This document shows positions 24,102-33,176 of a stretch of 64,000 bases of DNA, in pieces. Origin of the DNA: JANPPS01 sp965246925 (GTDB lineage: Bacteria > Pseudomonadota > Alphaproteobacteria > Acetobacterales > Acetobacteraceae); contig OZ251994.1 of NCBI GenBank assembly GCA_965246925.1, positions 2,294,001 to 2,358,000 on the forward strand, given 5' to 3'. Below the pieces are notes generated by a model. That model did no database searches and was not told where the DNA came from. It saw only the letters and a list, made by a program, of their open reading frames with translations. Each line of letters starts with the position of its first letter. Position 1 is the stretch's first letter. The position numbers and the translations under genes were made by a program.

Positions 24102-24141
24102 AGGCTTTTTAGGCATCGGCCAAACCTGGGAGGGAGTCTTC

Positions 24142-25362
24142 TTGTTCATTCCTCAAGATTTACGATCTGAATCGTGTGACAATACTGCCGGCGGTCTGCA
24201 GGCGCGTAGTCCAAGACCGGCGTTGATCCACTGGCCGCTCCTAGCCGCCTTGGTAATGCTCCCGGCTGCTTCCATCAGCGCGGCCACGCTGACACGGGCG
24301 CCGTTCGGCCGCTTGGCGGATGGCACGCCGGTGGACCGTTATACCATGGCCACGGACAAAGGCGTGTCCGTGACCTTCATGAGCTACGGTGCCGCGATCA
24401 CGGACGTCATGACCCCTGACCGGCAAGGCCGTGCCGGGCATATCGTGCTCGGTTTTCCCACCTTGCGGGAGTACGAAACCAAATCCGCCGAAGGGGAGCT
24501 GTATTTCGGGGCCATCCTCGGCCGCTACGCCAATTGGATCGAGCACGGATTTTTCACCCTGGACGGGCGCAGCTATCAACTGACGCTGTCCGATCCCCCT
24601 CACACCATCCACGGCGGTAAACGAGGGTTCGACAAGCGCGTCTGGACGGTCGAGCCCGGCGCCGGGTCAGGCCAGAGTGTCAGCGCGCGGCTAAGCTACG
24701 TCAGCCCTGATGGCGAGGAGGGTTTTCCCGGAACGTTGCAGGCGAGCGTGACCTATACGCTGTCCGATGACGGCGCGTTCACGCTGCATTATGAGGCGGC
24801 GACGGACCGGGCTACGGTCATCACCCTCTCCAATCACATGAACTTCAACCTCGCTGGTGCCGGACCCGGCGACGTTCTCCGTCAAATGCTGACAGTCGCG
24901 TCCGGCAGGTACTTACCGCTCGACCGGAGCCAGATGCCGCTTGGCCCGCCAGCTTCCGTTGCCGGCACGCCGTTCGACTTCCGCACCCCTACCGCGATCG
25001 GCGCCCGCATCCACGACCGGAACGCCCAGCTCTCCATCGCCGATGGCTACGACCAGTATTGGGTGCTGGACCGGCAGGGAAGCCCGGCGCAGCCTCAATT
25101 CGCCGTGCATGCGTTCGACCCGGGAAGCGGCCGGACGATCGACTGCTACACCAGCGAACCCGGCGTGCAGATCTATACCGCCGATTGGTTCAACGGTGCG
25201 TATGCGGGCACCGGTGGCCGGTACGGAAAATATGCGGCCTTCACGCTCGAAACGCAGCACTACCCCAACAGTCCAAACCATCCAGAGTATCCGACGACCA
25301 CACTCCGGCCTGGCGAACGATATGCCAGCACGACCGTCCTTCAGTTTGGCACGCAACGCTGA
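24142..25362 (+). CDS. galM: Exported aldose 1-epimerase (mutarotase)
   Basis: 406 residues from a TTG at 24142, which follows the strong ribosome site GGGAGGGAG. A hydrophobic stretch near residues 30-47 ending ASISAA is a signal peptide with a long N-region, so the enzyme is probably periplasmic. Galactose-mutarotase fold: GRYANWIEHGFF, HTIHGGKRGFDKRVW (first catalytic/binding His region), LSNHMNFNLAGAG (second His), DGYDQYWVLD and the catalytic Glu in ETQHYPNSPNHPEYP. It interconverts alpha and beta anomers of hexoses. It precedes the hydroxylase gene in the same direction, 107 bases apart. Confidence 0.9.
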   Translation: MFIPQDLRSESCDNTAGGLQARSPRPALIHWPLLAALVMLPAASISAATLTRAPFGRLADGTPVDRYTMATDKGVSVTFMSYGAAITDVMTPDRQGRAGHIVLGFPTLREYETKSAEGELYFGAILGRYANWIEHGFFTLDGRSYQLTLSDPPHTIHGGKRGFDKRVWTVEPGAGSGQSVSARLSYVSPDGEEGFPGTLQASVTYTLSDDGAFTLHYEAATDRATVITLSNHMNFNLAGAGPGDVLRQMLTVASGRYLPLDRSQMPLGPPASVAGTPFDFRTPTAIGARIHDRNAQLSIADGYDQYWVLDRQGSPAQPQFAVHAFDPGSGRTIDCYTSEPGVQIYTADWFNGAYAGTGGRYGKYAAFTLETQHYPNSPNHPEYPTTTLRPGERYASTTVLQFGTQR

Positions 25363-25469
25363 GAAGCTGGAAAGTGGTAACCATACAGGCCTGGTAAACC
25401 CGGATACGGTTGCGTCGGTGCTTGGATGCGTCGAACGTGAAAGGCACGAAATGCCGGGAATATGAAAGA

Positions 25470-27419
25470 ATGCAGTTCTACCTGAACGGCTACAACCCCG
25501 GTGATCCCGACATCCAGGCGAAGGCGGATGCACAGGCGCGGCCGCCTGGCCTGCCGGACACCATGGATGTGCTCATCGTCGGCACCGGCCCGGCCGGCAT
25601 GCTGCTGGCCGCGCAGCTCGCGGCCTTCCCCGGCATCACCACCCGTATCGTCGATCGCCGCGAGGGGCCATTGAAGGTCGGCCAGGCCGACGGCGTCGCC
25701 TGCCGCACGGTCGAAATGTTCGACGCCTTCGGCCTCAGCGAAAAACTCGTGCGCGAGGCCTATTGGGTCAATGAAACGGTGTTCTGGCGCCCGTCGCCCA
25801 CCGACCGCTCCCGCATCATGCGGACCGGGCGCGTGCAGGACACCGCCGATGACCTGTCCGAGTTCCCGCATCTGATCGTGAACCAGGCGCGCCTGCTAGG
25901 CACCCTCGAAGACCACATGCTGAAATCCGCCGCGCGAATGGCCCCCGACTACGGCTGGGAGTTCGTGACCCTGACGGTCGAGCCCTCGGGCGACTACCCG
26001 GTGCTCGTCACGCTGGCCAGCGCCGAGGAGCAGAAGCAGGTCCGCGCCCAATACGTCGCCGGCTGCGACGGCGCGCGCAGCCGCGTGCGGGAGGCGATCG
26101 GCGCCGTGCCGCAGGGCGATTTCGCCAACCACGCCTGGGGGGTGGTCGATATGCTGGCTACCACCGACTTCCCCGACATTCGGCTGAAAGCAGCCATTCA
26201 ATCCGCCGATGAGGGCAACATCCTGCTGATCCCTAGGGAGGGCGGTTACATGGTGCGGCTCTACGTCGACCTCGGCGAGATCGATCCTGCGGACCGCGAA
26301 GCCATCCGGCTCATCACCCAGGACCAGGTCATCCAGACCGCACAGCGCGTGCTGCACCCCTATACGCTCGAGGTCCGGGACGTGGTGTGGTTCGCCGTCT
26401 ATCAGGTGGGCCAGCGCGTCACCGACCGGTTCGATGACGTGCCGCAGCACGCGGCCGGGTCACGCCTACCGCGCGTGTTCATCGCCGGCGATGCCTGCCA
26501 CACCCATAGCGCCAAGGCCGGCCAGGGCATGAACGTCTCGATGCAGGACGCCTACAACCTCGGCTGGAAGCTCGCCGCCGTGCTGGACGGGCGCGCTGGG
26601 CCGGACCTGCTGCGAACCTACACGGCGGAGCGTCAGCCGGTCGCCCAGGCCCTCATCGACTTCGACAAGGAATGGTCGAAGATCATGGCCTCGCCTCCGC
26701 GGAACCCGGACCACCCGGAACTGGGCGGGGTCGATCCTGCGGAGCTGCAGCAGTATTTTGTGGTGTCGGGCCGCTACACCGCCGGCGTCGGCACGCACTA
26801 CCCGCCTGCCACGTACCTGACCGCCCCGGCCACCCACCAGGCGTTGGCCCAGGGCTTCACCATCGGCACGCGCTTCCACTCGGCCCCCGTCATCCGCCTG
26901 GCGGACGCCAAGCCCGTGCAGCTCGGCCACGCCGCCCGGGCCGACGGGGCATGGCGCCTGTATGCCTTCGCCGATGCTGGCGGCGCCCGGATGCGGGCGC
27001 TGATGGACTACCTCGTGGGAAACTCGCCGGTCCGGCGCTACACGCCCCACGGCGCCGATATCGACAGCGTCATCGATGTCCGCGGCATCTACCAGCAAGG
27101 CCATCGCGACCTCGCCATCGACGCGCTGCCGCCGATGCTGTTGCCGCGCAAGGGCCGATTCGGCTTGATCGACTACGAGAAGGCCTACACCCCCGACCTC
27201 AGGCATGGCCCTGACATCTTCGACCTCCGCGGGATCGACCGCCCGGCGGGCGCCATGGTCGTCGTCCGCCCGGACCAGCACGTGGCAACCGTGCTACCGC
27301 TCGACGCCTACGACGCGCTCGCCGGCTTCTTCGGCCAATTCATGCTGGACCGGCATGGCGAAAGCCACGCCTGCAGCATAGCGTCCGCTTCCGTATCCTT
27401 TGCGCAATCGCTCAGGTAA
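25470..27419 (+). CDS. FAD-dependent aromatic hydroxylase (phenol 2-/3-hydroxybenzoate 4-monooxygenase type)
   Basis: 649 residues from ATG at 25470 (MQFYLNGYNPGDP); an upstream ATG at 25410 is in frame but lacks family similarity. The FAD-binding GTGPAGMLLAAQLA lies near residue 40, the DG motif AGCDGARSRVREAIG near 205, and the GD motif RVFIAGDACHTHSAKAGQG near 340. The C-terminal third is a thioredoxin-like domain (about 440-640), as in phenol hydroxylase and MobA. It probably uses NAD(P)H and O2 to hydroxylate a phenolic acid. There are no ring-cleavage genes in the window. Its stop overlaps the end of the convergent ABC ATPase gene by 8 bases. Confidence 0.9.
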   Translation: MQFYLNGYNPGDPDIQAKADAQARPPGLPDTMDVLIVGTGPAGMLLAAQLAAFPGITTRIVDRREGPLKVGQADGVACRTVEMFDAFGLSEKLVREAYWVNETVFWRPSPTDRSRIMRTGRVQDTADDLSEFPHLIVNQARLLGTLEDHMLKSAARMAPDYGWEFVTLTVEPSGDYPVLVTLASAEEQKQVRAQYVAGCDGARSRVREAIGAVPQGDFANHAWGVVDMLATTDFPDIRLKAAIQSADEGNILLIPREGGYMVRLYVDLGEIDPADREAIRLITQDQVIQTAQRVLHPYTLEVRDVVWFAVYQVGQRVTDRFDDVPQHAAGSRLPRVFIAGDACHTHSAKAGQGMNVSMQDAYNLGWKLAAVLDGRAGPDLLRTYTAERQPVAQALIDFDKEWSKIMASPPRNPDHPELGGVDPAELQQYFVVSGRYTAGVGTHYPPATYLTAPATHQALAQGFTIGTRFHSAPVIRLADAKPVQLGHAARADGAWRLYAFADAGGARMRALMDYLVGNSPVRRYTPHGADIDSVIDVRGIYQQGHRDLAIDALPPMLLPRKGRFGLIDYEKAYTPDLRHGPDIFDLRGIDRPAGAMVVVRPDQHVATVLPLDAYDALAGFFGQFMLDRHGESHACSIASASVSFAQSLR

Positions 27420-28299
27420 GCGGGAAATGGCAGCGCACCTGGCGGTCTGGCGTGAGCGGGCGGAGCGGTGGCGCGTCGGCGCGGCACACCGGTTGGGCTT
27501 GAAAGCACCGCGTGTGGAAGCGGCAGGCGGACGGGGGATGGAGGGCGCTCGGGATATCCCCCGTGAGCGTAATCCGCGTGCGGCGGCGGGCGGGGGTGAT
27601 CGCGGGATTGGCCGATAGAAGTGCCGCTGTGTAGGGGTGGGCGGGGCTGGCGAACAGCGCTTTGGTGGAGGCCACCTCCACGATCTCACCCAAATACATG
27701 ACGACGGTCTGGCTGCTGATGCGGCGGACCACGTTGAGGTTGTGGCTGGATAGCAGGAGCGTAAGGCCCGCCGCGTGCTGCTCCATCAGCAGGTTCAACA
27801 CCTCTCCTTGCACCGACAGATCGAGCCCGGCGGTCGGCTCGTCCGCTAGCAGCAGGGCGGGAGCCAGGTGGAACACCCGCGCGACCGCCACGCGCCGGGC
27901 CTGACCGCCCGAAAGCTGGTGCGGGTAGCGGTCCAATAACGGCACGAGGCCCAGGCGCGCGACCAGGCCGCCGGGGGGCGGTGGCAGGCCGTGGATCGCG
28001 CCGGGCTCGGCCAGTAGGCGGCGGACGGTCAGACGCGGGCTAAGTGACCCCGGCGCGTCCTGCAGCAGCATCTGCACCCGGCGCCGGAACGCCAAATCCG
28101 GGCGGAGGTCCGCCCCCTCGAACAGCAACCGACCGGCCGAGGGCCGCAACAAGCCCGCGATGACGCGCAGCAGCGTGCTCTTGCCCGAGCCGCTTTCGCC
28201 CACCAGGCCCGTCACGCCGCGGGCGGGCAGATTGAGGCTTACCCCGGACAGCGCCTGCAGCGCGCCATACCCGGCGGAGACGTTCTCCAGCGCGATCAT
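27412..28299 (-). CDS. Dipeptide/oligopeptide-type ABC transporter ATPase (DppF-like)
   Basis: 295 residues. I choose ATG 28299, which overlaps the upstream stop as ATGA, over the TTG at 28326. Walker A GESGSGKST, signature LSGGQARR (QLSGGQARRVAVARVF), Walker B LLLADEPTAGLD and the switch HNLNVV are all present. The C-terminal oligopeptide-transporter extension has the Cys cluster CRFHTRCFQAQPVC, in which an iron-sulfur cluster is found in some family members. It forms the second nucleotide-binding half of the five-gene transporter. Last gene of its operon. Confidence 0.93.
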   Translation of the reverse strand: MIALENVSAGYGALQALSGVSLNLPARGVTGLVGESGSGKSTLLRVIAGLLRPSAGRLLFEGADLRPDLAFRRRVQMLLQDAPGSLSPRLTVRRLLAEPGAIHGLPPPPGGLVARLGLVPLLDRYPHQLSGGQARRVAVARVFHLAPALLLADEPTAGLDLSVQGEVLNLLMEQHAAGLTLLLSSHNLNVVRRISSQTVVMYLGEIVEVASTKALFASPAHPYTAALLSANPAITPARRRTRITLTGDIPSALHPPSACRFHTRCFQAQPVCRADAPPLRPLTPDRQVRCHFPLT

Positions 28300-29219
28300 G
28301 CCGCCTTCCAGCACGCGACCTGCCAATCCAGGCTACGCAGCGGTTGCGGTTCGCCGCAGCGTGGCTCCGCCAGGGCGCAACGGCCGGCGAACAGGCAGCC
28401 GGGCGGGGTCTCGGTGGGCGCCGGCACCTCGCCCGGGATGGTGGCGATGGGGCCGGTCTCGTCCTCTAGCTCGCAGGCGATCAGCGCGGCGGTGTAGGGG
28501 TGTTTCGGCGCCGCGCACACGCTGGCCGCCGGCCCATGCTCCAGCACCGCACCGGCATACATGACGGCGATATCGTCACACAGCTCCGCCACCAGGCCGA
28601 GCTGGTGCGAGATGAACAGGATCGAGCCGTGGAACTCCCCCCGCAGGCGCTGGAACAGCTGCATGATCCCGGCCTCGACCGTCGCGTCGAGCGCGGTCGT
28701 GGGTTCGTCCGCCAGCAGCAAATCCGGCTGCGCGGCCAGCGCCATAGCGATCATGACCCTCTGCCGCATGCCGCCCGAAAGCTGGTGCGGGTAGGCCCCC
28801 AAACGCTGCACGGGGTCCGCGATTTCGACCCGGCGCAGCAAAGCCTCGGCCGCGGCGCGGGCGGCGCGGCCACGAAGGCCCGGCGTACGGCGGCGCAGCA
28901 CGTCCGTAAGCTGCGTGCCGACGGTGAACAGAGGATTGAGCGCGGTGGCCGGGTCCTGAAAGATCATGGCGATGCGCCGGCCACGCCAGGCGGCCATGGC
29001 GGCCTCGGGCAAATTCAGCAGCTCCGTGCCATCCATGGTGATGCGTCCGCCCAGGGTAACGCCGGGCAGCAAACGGAGCAACGCCAAGGCCAGCGTGCTC
29101 TTGCCCGAGCCGCTCTCGCCCACCACGCCGAGGATGCGGCCCTGTTCCAGCCCAAGCGTCACGCCGCGCAGGATGTGCGCGGCCCCGGCGGTGGCGGTCA
29201 GGTTGTCGATCTCGATCAC
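28296..29219 (-). CDS. Dipeptide/oligopeptide-type ABC transporter ATPase (DppD-like)
   Basis: 307 residues. Walker A GESGSGKST near residue 37, signature LSGGMRQRVMIAMAL, Walker B LLLADEPTTALD and the switch FISHQLGLVAELCDD. The C-terminal Cys motif CLFAGRCALAEPRC matches the oligopeptide-ABC signature domain. It pairs with the DppF-like ATPase encoded next. Start and upstream stop overlap by four bases, as do its stop and the next start, so the ATPases are translationally coupled. Confidence 0.94.
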   Translation of the reverse strand: MIEIDNLTATAGAAHILRGVTLGLEQGRILGVVGESGSGKSTLALALLRLLPGVTLGGRITMDGTELLNLPEAAMAAWRGRRIAMIFQDPATALNPLFTVGTQLTDVLRRRTPGLRGRAARAAAEALLRRVEIADPVQRLGAYPHQLSGGMRQRVMIAMALAAQPDLLLADEPTTALDATVEAGIMQLFQRLRGEFHGSILFISHQLGLVAELCDDIAVMYAGAVLEHGPAASVCAAPKHPYTAALIACELEDETGPIATIPGEVPAPTETPPGCLFAGRCALAEPRCGEPQPLRSLDWQVACWKAA

Positions 29220-30022
29220 CGCCGCGGGTCCGCCCAGTCCCGCAAGGCCTCACCGAAAAGCGTAAATCCCAGCGTCGCCAAGGCCAGGGCCAGCGAGGAG
29301 ATCAGCACCGGCCAGGTGCTTTCGGACAAATAGGCGTAGCCGTCGTAGATCAGCGTGCCCCAGCTGGCGAGCGGCGGGCGGATGCCGAGGCCGATGAAGC
29401 TGAGCCCGGCCTCGATCGTGATCGCGGTGGGCACCTCCATGGCGGCCAGCACGATCAGCGGGCCGGCGATGTTGGGCAGCACGTGCCGGGTCATGATGCG
29501 GAAGGGCCCGGCGCCCAGGATGCGCTCGGCCTCGATGAACGGCGCCTGGACCAGCGTGCGCGTCTGCGCCCGCGCGACCCGGCCGAATTGCGGGGCGAGG
29601 GTGAGGGCGACGATGCCGACCAGATAGGCGTTGCTGGGGCCGAACACCGCGACGATGGCCAGCGCCAGGATCAATGACGGAAACGCGGCGACGATGTCGA
29701 ACAGGACCAGGATCACCCGCTCCCCCCAGCCGCCGAGCCAGCCCGCCAGGATGCCGAGCGCGGATCCGGCGGCCAGCGCCAGCAGGATGGCGGTGGCCGA
29801 AATGGTCATGGCGACCCGGGCACCGTGCAGCAGGCGGCTGAACAGGTCCCGCCCCAGCTGATCGGTGCCGAGCCAATGCAGCGCACCCGGCGGATCGAAC
29901 CGGTGCAGCACGTCGAGCGCATCCGGATCGAACGGCGACAGCCGCGGGGCGAACAGGGCCGCGACCAAGATCAGCGCCACGATCCCGCCACCGAGCCGCC
30001 CGGCGCCCCTGTTCGCCGTCAC
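29216..30022 (-). CDS. Dipeptide/oligopeptide-type ABC transporter permease (DppC-like)
   Basis: 268 residues with about five or six membrane helices. The N-terminal OppC-type segment DPDALDVLHRFDPPGALHWL, followed by GTDQLGRDLFSRLLHGARV, is diagnostic for DppC/OppC. The EAA loop lies around EAERILGAGPFRIMTRHVLP. It forms the membrane channel with the DppB-like permease. Overlaps the gene on either side by four bases. Confidence 0.94.
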   Translation of the reverse strand: MTANRGAGRLGGGIVALILVAALFAPRLSPFDPDALDVLHRFDPPGALHWLGTDQLGRDLFSRLLHGARVAMTISATAILLALAAGSALGILAGWLGGWGERVILVLFDIVAAFPSLILALAIVAVFGPSNAYLVGIVALTLAPQFGRVARAQTRTLVQAPFIEAERILGAGPFRIMTRHVLPNIAGPLIVLAAMEVPTAITIEAGLSFIGLGIRPPLASWGTLIYDGYAYLSESTWPVLISSLALALATLGFTLFGEALRDWADPRR

Positions 30023-30951
30023 GAGCGGAGCCGCGGGTCGATCGCCGCGAACAGCAGGTCGACCGCGAGGTTGGTCAGCACGAACAGCACGACCACCGCC
30101 AGCACCGCCCCCTGCAGCACCGGGTAGTTGCGGGCGTTGATGGCGTCCAGCACCAGGCGCCCGAGACCGGGGCGGGAGAACACGATCTCGATCAGCACCG
30201 CGCCGCCCAGCAGGCGCCCGATGCCCAGGCCCAGCACGGCGAGCGGCGCGGTGAGCGCGTTCTTAAGCGCGTATTTCAGCACCGTGCGGCCCGGCAGGCC
30301 GAAGGCGCGGGCCGTGCGGATGTAGGGCTCGGCCAGCACCTCCAGCATGGATGTGCGGACCAGCCGCGCGAGGAAGCCGACCCAGCCCGCCGCCAGCGCC
30401 ACGGTCGGGAGCACGAGCCGCCGCGCCTGGTCCGCCCAGTCCTGCGCGTCCCCCGCGCCCAGCACCGGCAACCAGTCCAGCCAGACCGAGAACACCAGCA
30501 GCAGCAATATGGCGACCACGAAGCCGGGGATGGCGATCAGCGCCACCGACAACCCGGCCAGCGCGTGGTCGGCGGCCGAGCCCGGGCGGAGCGCCGCATA
30601 GACGCCGAGCGGCACGCCCAGCAGGATCGAGAGCGTCATGGCGGTGGCCGTCAGCACGAGCGTGTACGGCAGCACGGCCCCCACCACCGCGCTGACCCGG
30701 CGTCCGCTCAGGATATCGGTGCCGAGGTCGCCCTGGGCCAGGTGCGACAGGAAGCGGCCGAAGCGGACCGGGACCGGCTGATCGAGGCCCATCTCGGCCA
30801 CGAACCGGCGCGCGGCCTCGGGGCTCGCTTCCGGGCCCAGCAGCGTGCTGGCGGGGTCGCCGGGTACCAGCACCGTGAGCAGGAACAGCAGCGCCATGGC
30901 CCCGCCGACCACCAGCAGGGTGGTGAGCCCCCGGGTGAGGACGCGCGTCAA
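30019..30951 (-). CDS. Dipeptide/oligopeptide-type ABC transporter permease (DppB-like)
   Basis: 310 residues, six predicted helices. The start MTRVLTRGLTTLLVVGGAMALLF, the family segment LTVLVPGDPASTLLGPEASP and the EAA loop YIRTARAFGLPGRTVLKYAL are typical of DppB/OppB. It cooperates with the DppC-like permease. Substrate range is not visible: peptides, nickel chelates, opines and some sugars all use this transporter class. Confidence 0.94.
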   Translation of the reverse strand: MTRVLTRGLTTLLVVGGAMALLFLLTVLVPGDPASTLLGPEASPEAARRFVAEMGLDQPVPVRFGRFLSHLAQGDLGTDILSGRRVSAVVGAVLPYTLVLTATAMTLSILLGVPLGVYAALRPGSAADHALAGLSVALIAIPGFVVAILLLLVFSVWLDWLPVLGAGDAQDWADQARRLVLPTVALAAGWVGFLARLVRTSMLEVLAEPYIRTARAFGLPGRTVLKYALKNALTAPLAVLGLGIGRLLGGAVLIEIVFSRPGLGRLVLDAINARNYPVLQGAVLAVVVLFVLTNLAVDLLFAAIDPRLRS

Positions 30952-32468
30952 GCGGGGGCGAAGCGGTCCAGCGCCCAGTCGATCCCGGTCGGCAGCAAGG
31001 CGGGCGCGAGCCAGGCGCGGTAGGCGAAGACCGACACGTCGTAGGTGAGCCAGACGAAGGCGGCGCTGTCGGCCATCAGCTTCTGCGCCTCGATGAACAG
31101 GGCGGCGCGGGCGTTGTCATCCAGTTCGGCGGAGGCTTGATCCAGCAGCGCGTCGAACCGCGGCTCGGACCAGCGCTGCCAGTTCCAGGTGCCGATCTGC
31201 GACGTGGTGAACCATTGCGCGAGGAAGTTGGGGTCGAGCTTGCCGTTGAAGCGGATCATGAACAGCTCGAGCTTCGGCCCGGCATCCCCCTTGCCCGACG
31301 AGAAGAAGCTGCCGCCATCCTGCGCATCCACCTCGAGCGTGATGCCCACCTCCGCCAGCTGCGCCCGGGCGACGAGGGCCATGGTCTGATACACCGGCTG
31401 ATTTTGGATGGTGACGCGCGTCTTGAACCCGGCCGCGTGCCCGGCCTCCGCCAGCAACGCCTTCGCCTTGGCTAGATCCCGCTTCATGACCGGCGCGTCC
31501 GGCCAGTAACCCGTGACCTGCGGCATGATCAGCGCACGGGCGCGGGGCGCCAGGCCGTTATAGCCGGCCAGCAGCATCTGATCGACATCGAGCGCCAGCT
31601 GGATCGCCTGACGGACGCGGATGTCGCTGAACGGCGGATGCTCCACGTTCATCCCCATCCAGACGTTGGCGATGCCGGGCTGGGCGTTGACGGTGAGGGC
31701 GGGCAGCTTCTTCAGCGGCTCGGCGATTTGCGGCGGGAGGGCGGCGAAGTCGATATCGGTGCCGCGCAGGCCCAGCTCCGTCGTGCGCGGGTCCGGCACG
31801 TAGCGGACGGTGACCTCCTCGAACCCGGACGGCGCGCCGGTCCAGGCCGGGTTGCGGCGGAGCACGATCTGACGCTGCTTTTCGAACACGGTGACCATCA
31901 TGGGGCCGGAGCCGACGGGGCGCGTGTTGTGCTCCTGGCCACGCTCGGTCACGGCCTTCTTGGACAGGATGCAGCCGGCGACGTCGCCGAGGGCGATGGT
32001 GAACAGGCCGGCGCGGGGACGCTCCATGACGATGGTGCCGGTGTACTGGCCGGTGACGTCGACGGATTTGAGGTTGGCCCACTCGCCCTTGTAAGGACTT
32101 TCTTTACCATCTTGGCCTAGGATGAAGCGCTCATAAGAGAATTTCACGTCCTCGGCCGTCATCTCGCCATAGCCGTCGCTGAACATCTGGCCCGGCTTCA
32201 GCACGAAATCGATCGTGGTGGGGGTGGTCTGGCTCACGGACTCGGCCGCGTCCAGTGTCAGCCCGGCACCGTTATAGCCGGTGCCGATCAGCCGCTGGGT
32301 GATGGCGCGGACGATGTTGCCGTCCTGTAGGCCGGAGCGGAAGGCGGGGTCCAGCACCTCGAAATCCCGGTCCACGCGGACGGAAATGCTGGCCTTGGGC
32401 GCGGCGGCGCGGGCGCTGGCACTGATAAGGGCGGCGCTGGCAAGCAGGGTGCGGCGGGTCAGCGTCAT
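30948..32468 (-). CDS. ABC transporter periplasmic binding protein, family 5 (DppA-like)
   Basis: 506 residues from ATG 32468, preceded by GGAG at an 8-base spacing; upstream in-frame codons to 32546 are not protein-like. The signal peptide MTLTRRTLLASAALISASARA has a twin-arginine-like TRRTLLA. The family-5 pattern includes VSQTTPTTIDFVLKPGQMFS, FSDGYGEMTAEDVKFSYER and VRQAIQLALDVDQMLLAGY. The first gene of the transporter operon, it determines the substrate. It is divergent from the YidB-like gene, with 134 bases between starts that must hold both promoters. Confidence 0.93.
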   Translation of the reverse strand: MTLTRRTLLASAALISASARAAAPKASISVRVDRDFEVLDPAFRSGLQDGNIVRAITQRLIGTGYNGAGLTLDAAESVSQTTPTTIDFVLKPGQMFSDGYGEMTAEDVKFSYERFILGQDGKESPYKGEWANLKSVDVTGQYTGTIVMERPRAGLFTIALGDVAGCILSKKAVTERGQEHNTRPVGSGPMMVTVFEKQRQIVLRRNPAWTGAPSGFEEVTVRYVPDPRTTELGLRGTDIDFAALPPQIAEPLKKLPALTVNAQPGIANVWMGMNVEHPPFSDIRVRQAIQLALDVDQMLLAGYNGLAPRARALIMPQVTGYWPDAPVMKRDLAKAKALLAEAGHAAGFKTRVTIQNQPVYQTMALVARAQLAEVGITLEVDAQDGGSFFSSGKGDAGPKLELFMIRFNGKLDPNFLAQWFTTSQIGTWNWQRWSEPRFDALLDQASAELDDNARAALFIEAQKLMADSAAFVWLTYDVSVFAYRAWLAPALLPTGIDWALDRFAPA

Positions 32469-32602
32469 GAAACGTACTCCGGTGGTCCTGACCCTAGATA
32501 GGGCGGTGTTGCCAACACGGTATATTCGCTTGCTTCCCTGCCGCAACTAAACCCGGTATGCGGGCTTCAGCTTTGGCACGACAGGCTTCAGGAGCAACGG
32601 TT

Positions 32603-33106
32603 ATGGGCTTACTCGATTCGGTTATCGGCAACCTTTTGGGCGGTGGCGGACAGCAGCAGCAGAATTCACCCCTGGGCGGCATGCTGGGCCAGATGATGGG
32701 CGGCGCGGGCGGGGCGAATTCCCCGCTGGCGGGCGTGCTGGGCGGCCTGCTCGGCGGGCAGCAGATGTCCAACCAGGGCGGCATGGCCGGCAACATCGCG
32801 GGCGCCCTCGCAGGCATGGGCGGCATCGGCGGATTGCTGCAGCAGTTCCAGCAGGCCGGCCTCGGCCACATCGCCGATAGCTGGGTCGGCAGCGGCCCGA
32901 ACATGCCGGTCAGCCCCGGGCAGCTTGGCCAAGTGCTGGGTCAGGATCAGGTGAACACGATCGCGCAGCACGCCGGCATGAACTCCGGCGACCTGCTGTC
33001 CCAGCTGTCCCATTTGCTGCCGCACGCGGTCGATCAGATGACCCCGGACGGCCGCGTCCCCGCCCCGGGCGCCAGCCCGTTCGACGGAGCTGGGCAGAAC
33101 CTGTAA
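32603..33106 (+). CDS. YidB-like DUF937 protein
   Basis: 167 residues from ATG 32603, with AGGAG nine bases before it. The start MGLLDSVIGNLLGG is the typical opening of YidB/DUF937 proteins. A Gly/Gln/Met-rich low-complexity part follows (about 12-75). The conserved C-terminal part has SWVGSGPNMPVSPGQLGQVLG and LSQLSHLLPHAVDQMTPDGRVP. Members are small soluble proteins of unclear role. A palindromic repeat follows shortly after the stop. Confidence 0.9.
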   Translation: MGLLDSVIGNLLGGGGQQQQNSPLGGMLGQMMGGAGGANSPLAGVLGGLLGGQQMSNQGGMAGNIAGALAGMGGIGGLLQQFQQAGLGHIADSWVGSGPNMPVSPGQLGQVLGQDQVNTIAQHAGMNSGDLLSQLSHLLPHAVDQMTPDGRVPAPGASPFDGAGQNL

Positions 33107-33124
33107 TCCCGAGGCCGCCTACAT

Positions 33125-33163
33125 CCCCCTCTCCCTCCGGGAGAGGGCCGGGGTGAGGGAAAC
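33125..33163. repeat. REP-like palindromic element
   Basis: The element CCCTCTCCCTCCGGGAGAGGG (21 bases including centre) is followed by GTGAGGGAAAC. It differs from the units in front of mfd by a single base. It sits between the convergent YidB-like and acetamidase genes and may act as a shared 3' hairpin. Confidence 0.8.
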
Positions 33164-33176
33164 AGCGGGAAACCAC

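Noticed and set aside
25410..25469. Upstream start of the flavin hydroxylase at 25410
   Set aside because: The 20 extra residues are not family-like and the ATG at 25470 opens the typical MQFYLNGYNPGDP start.
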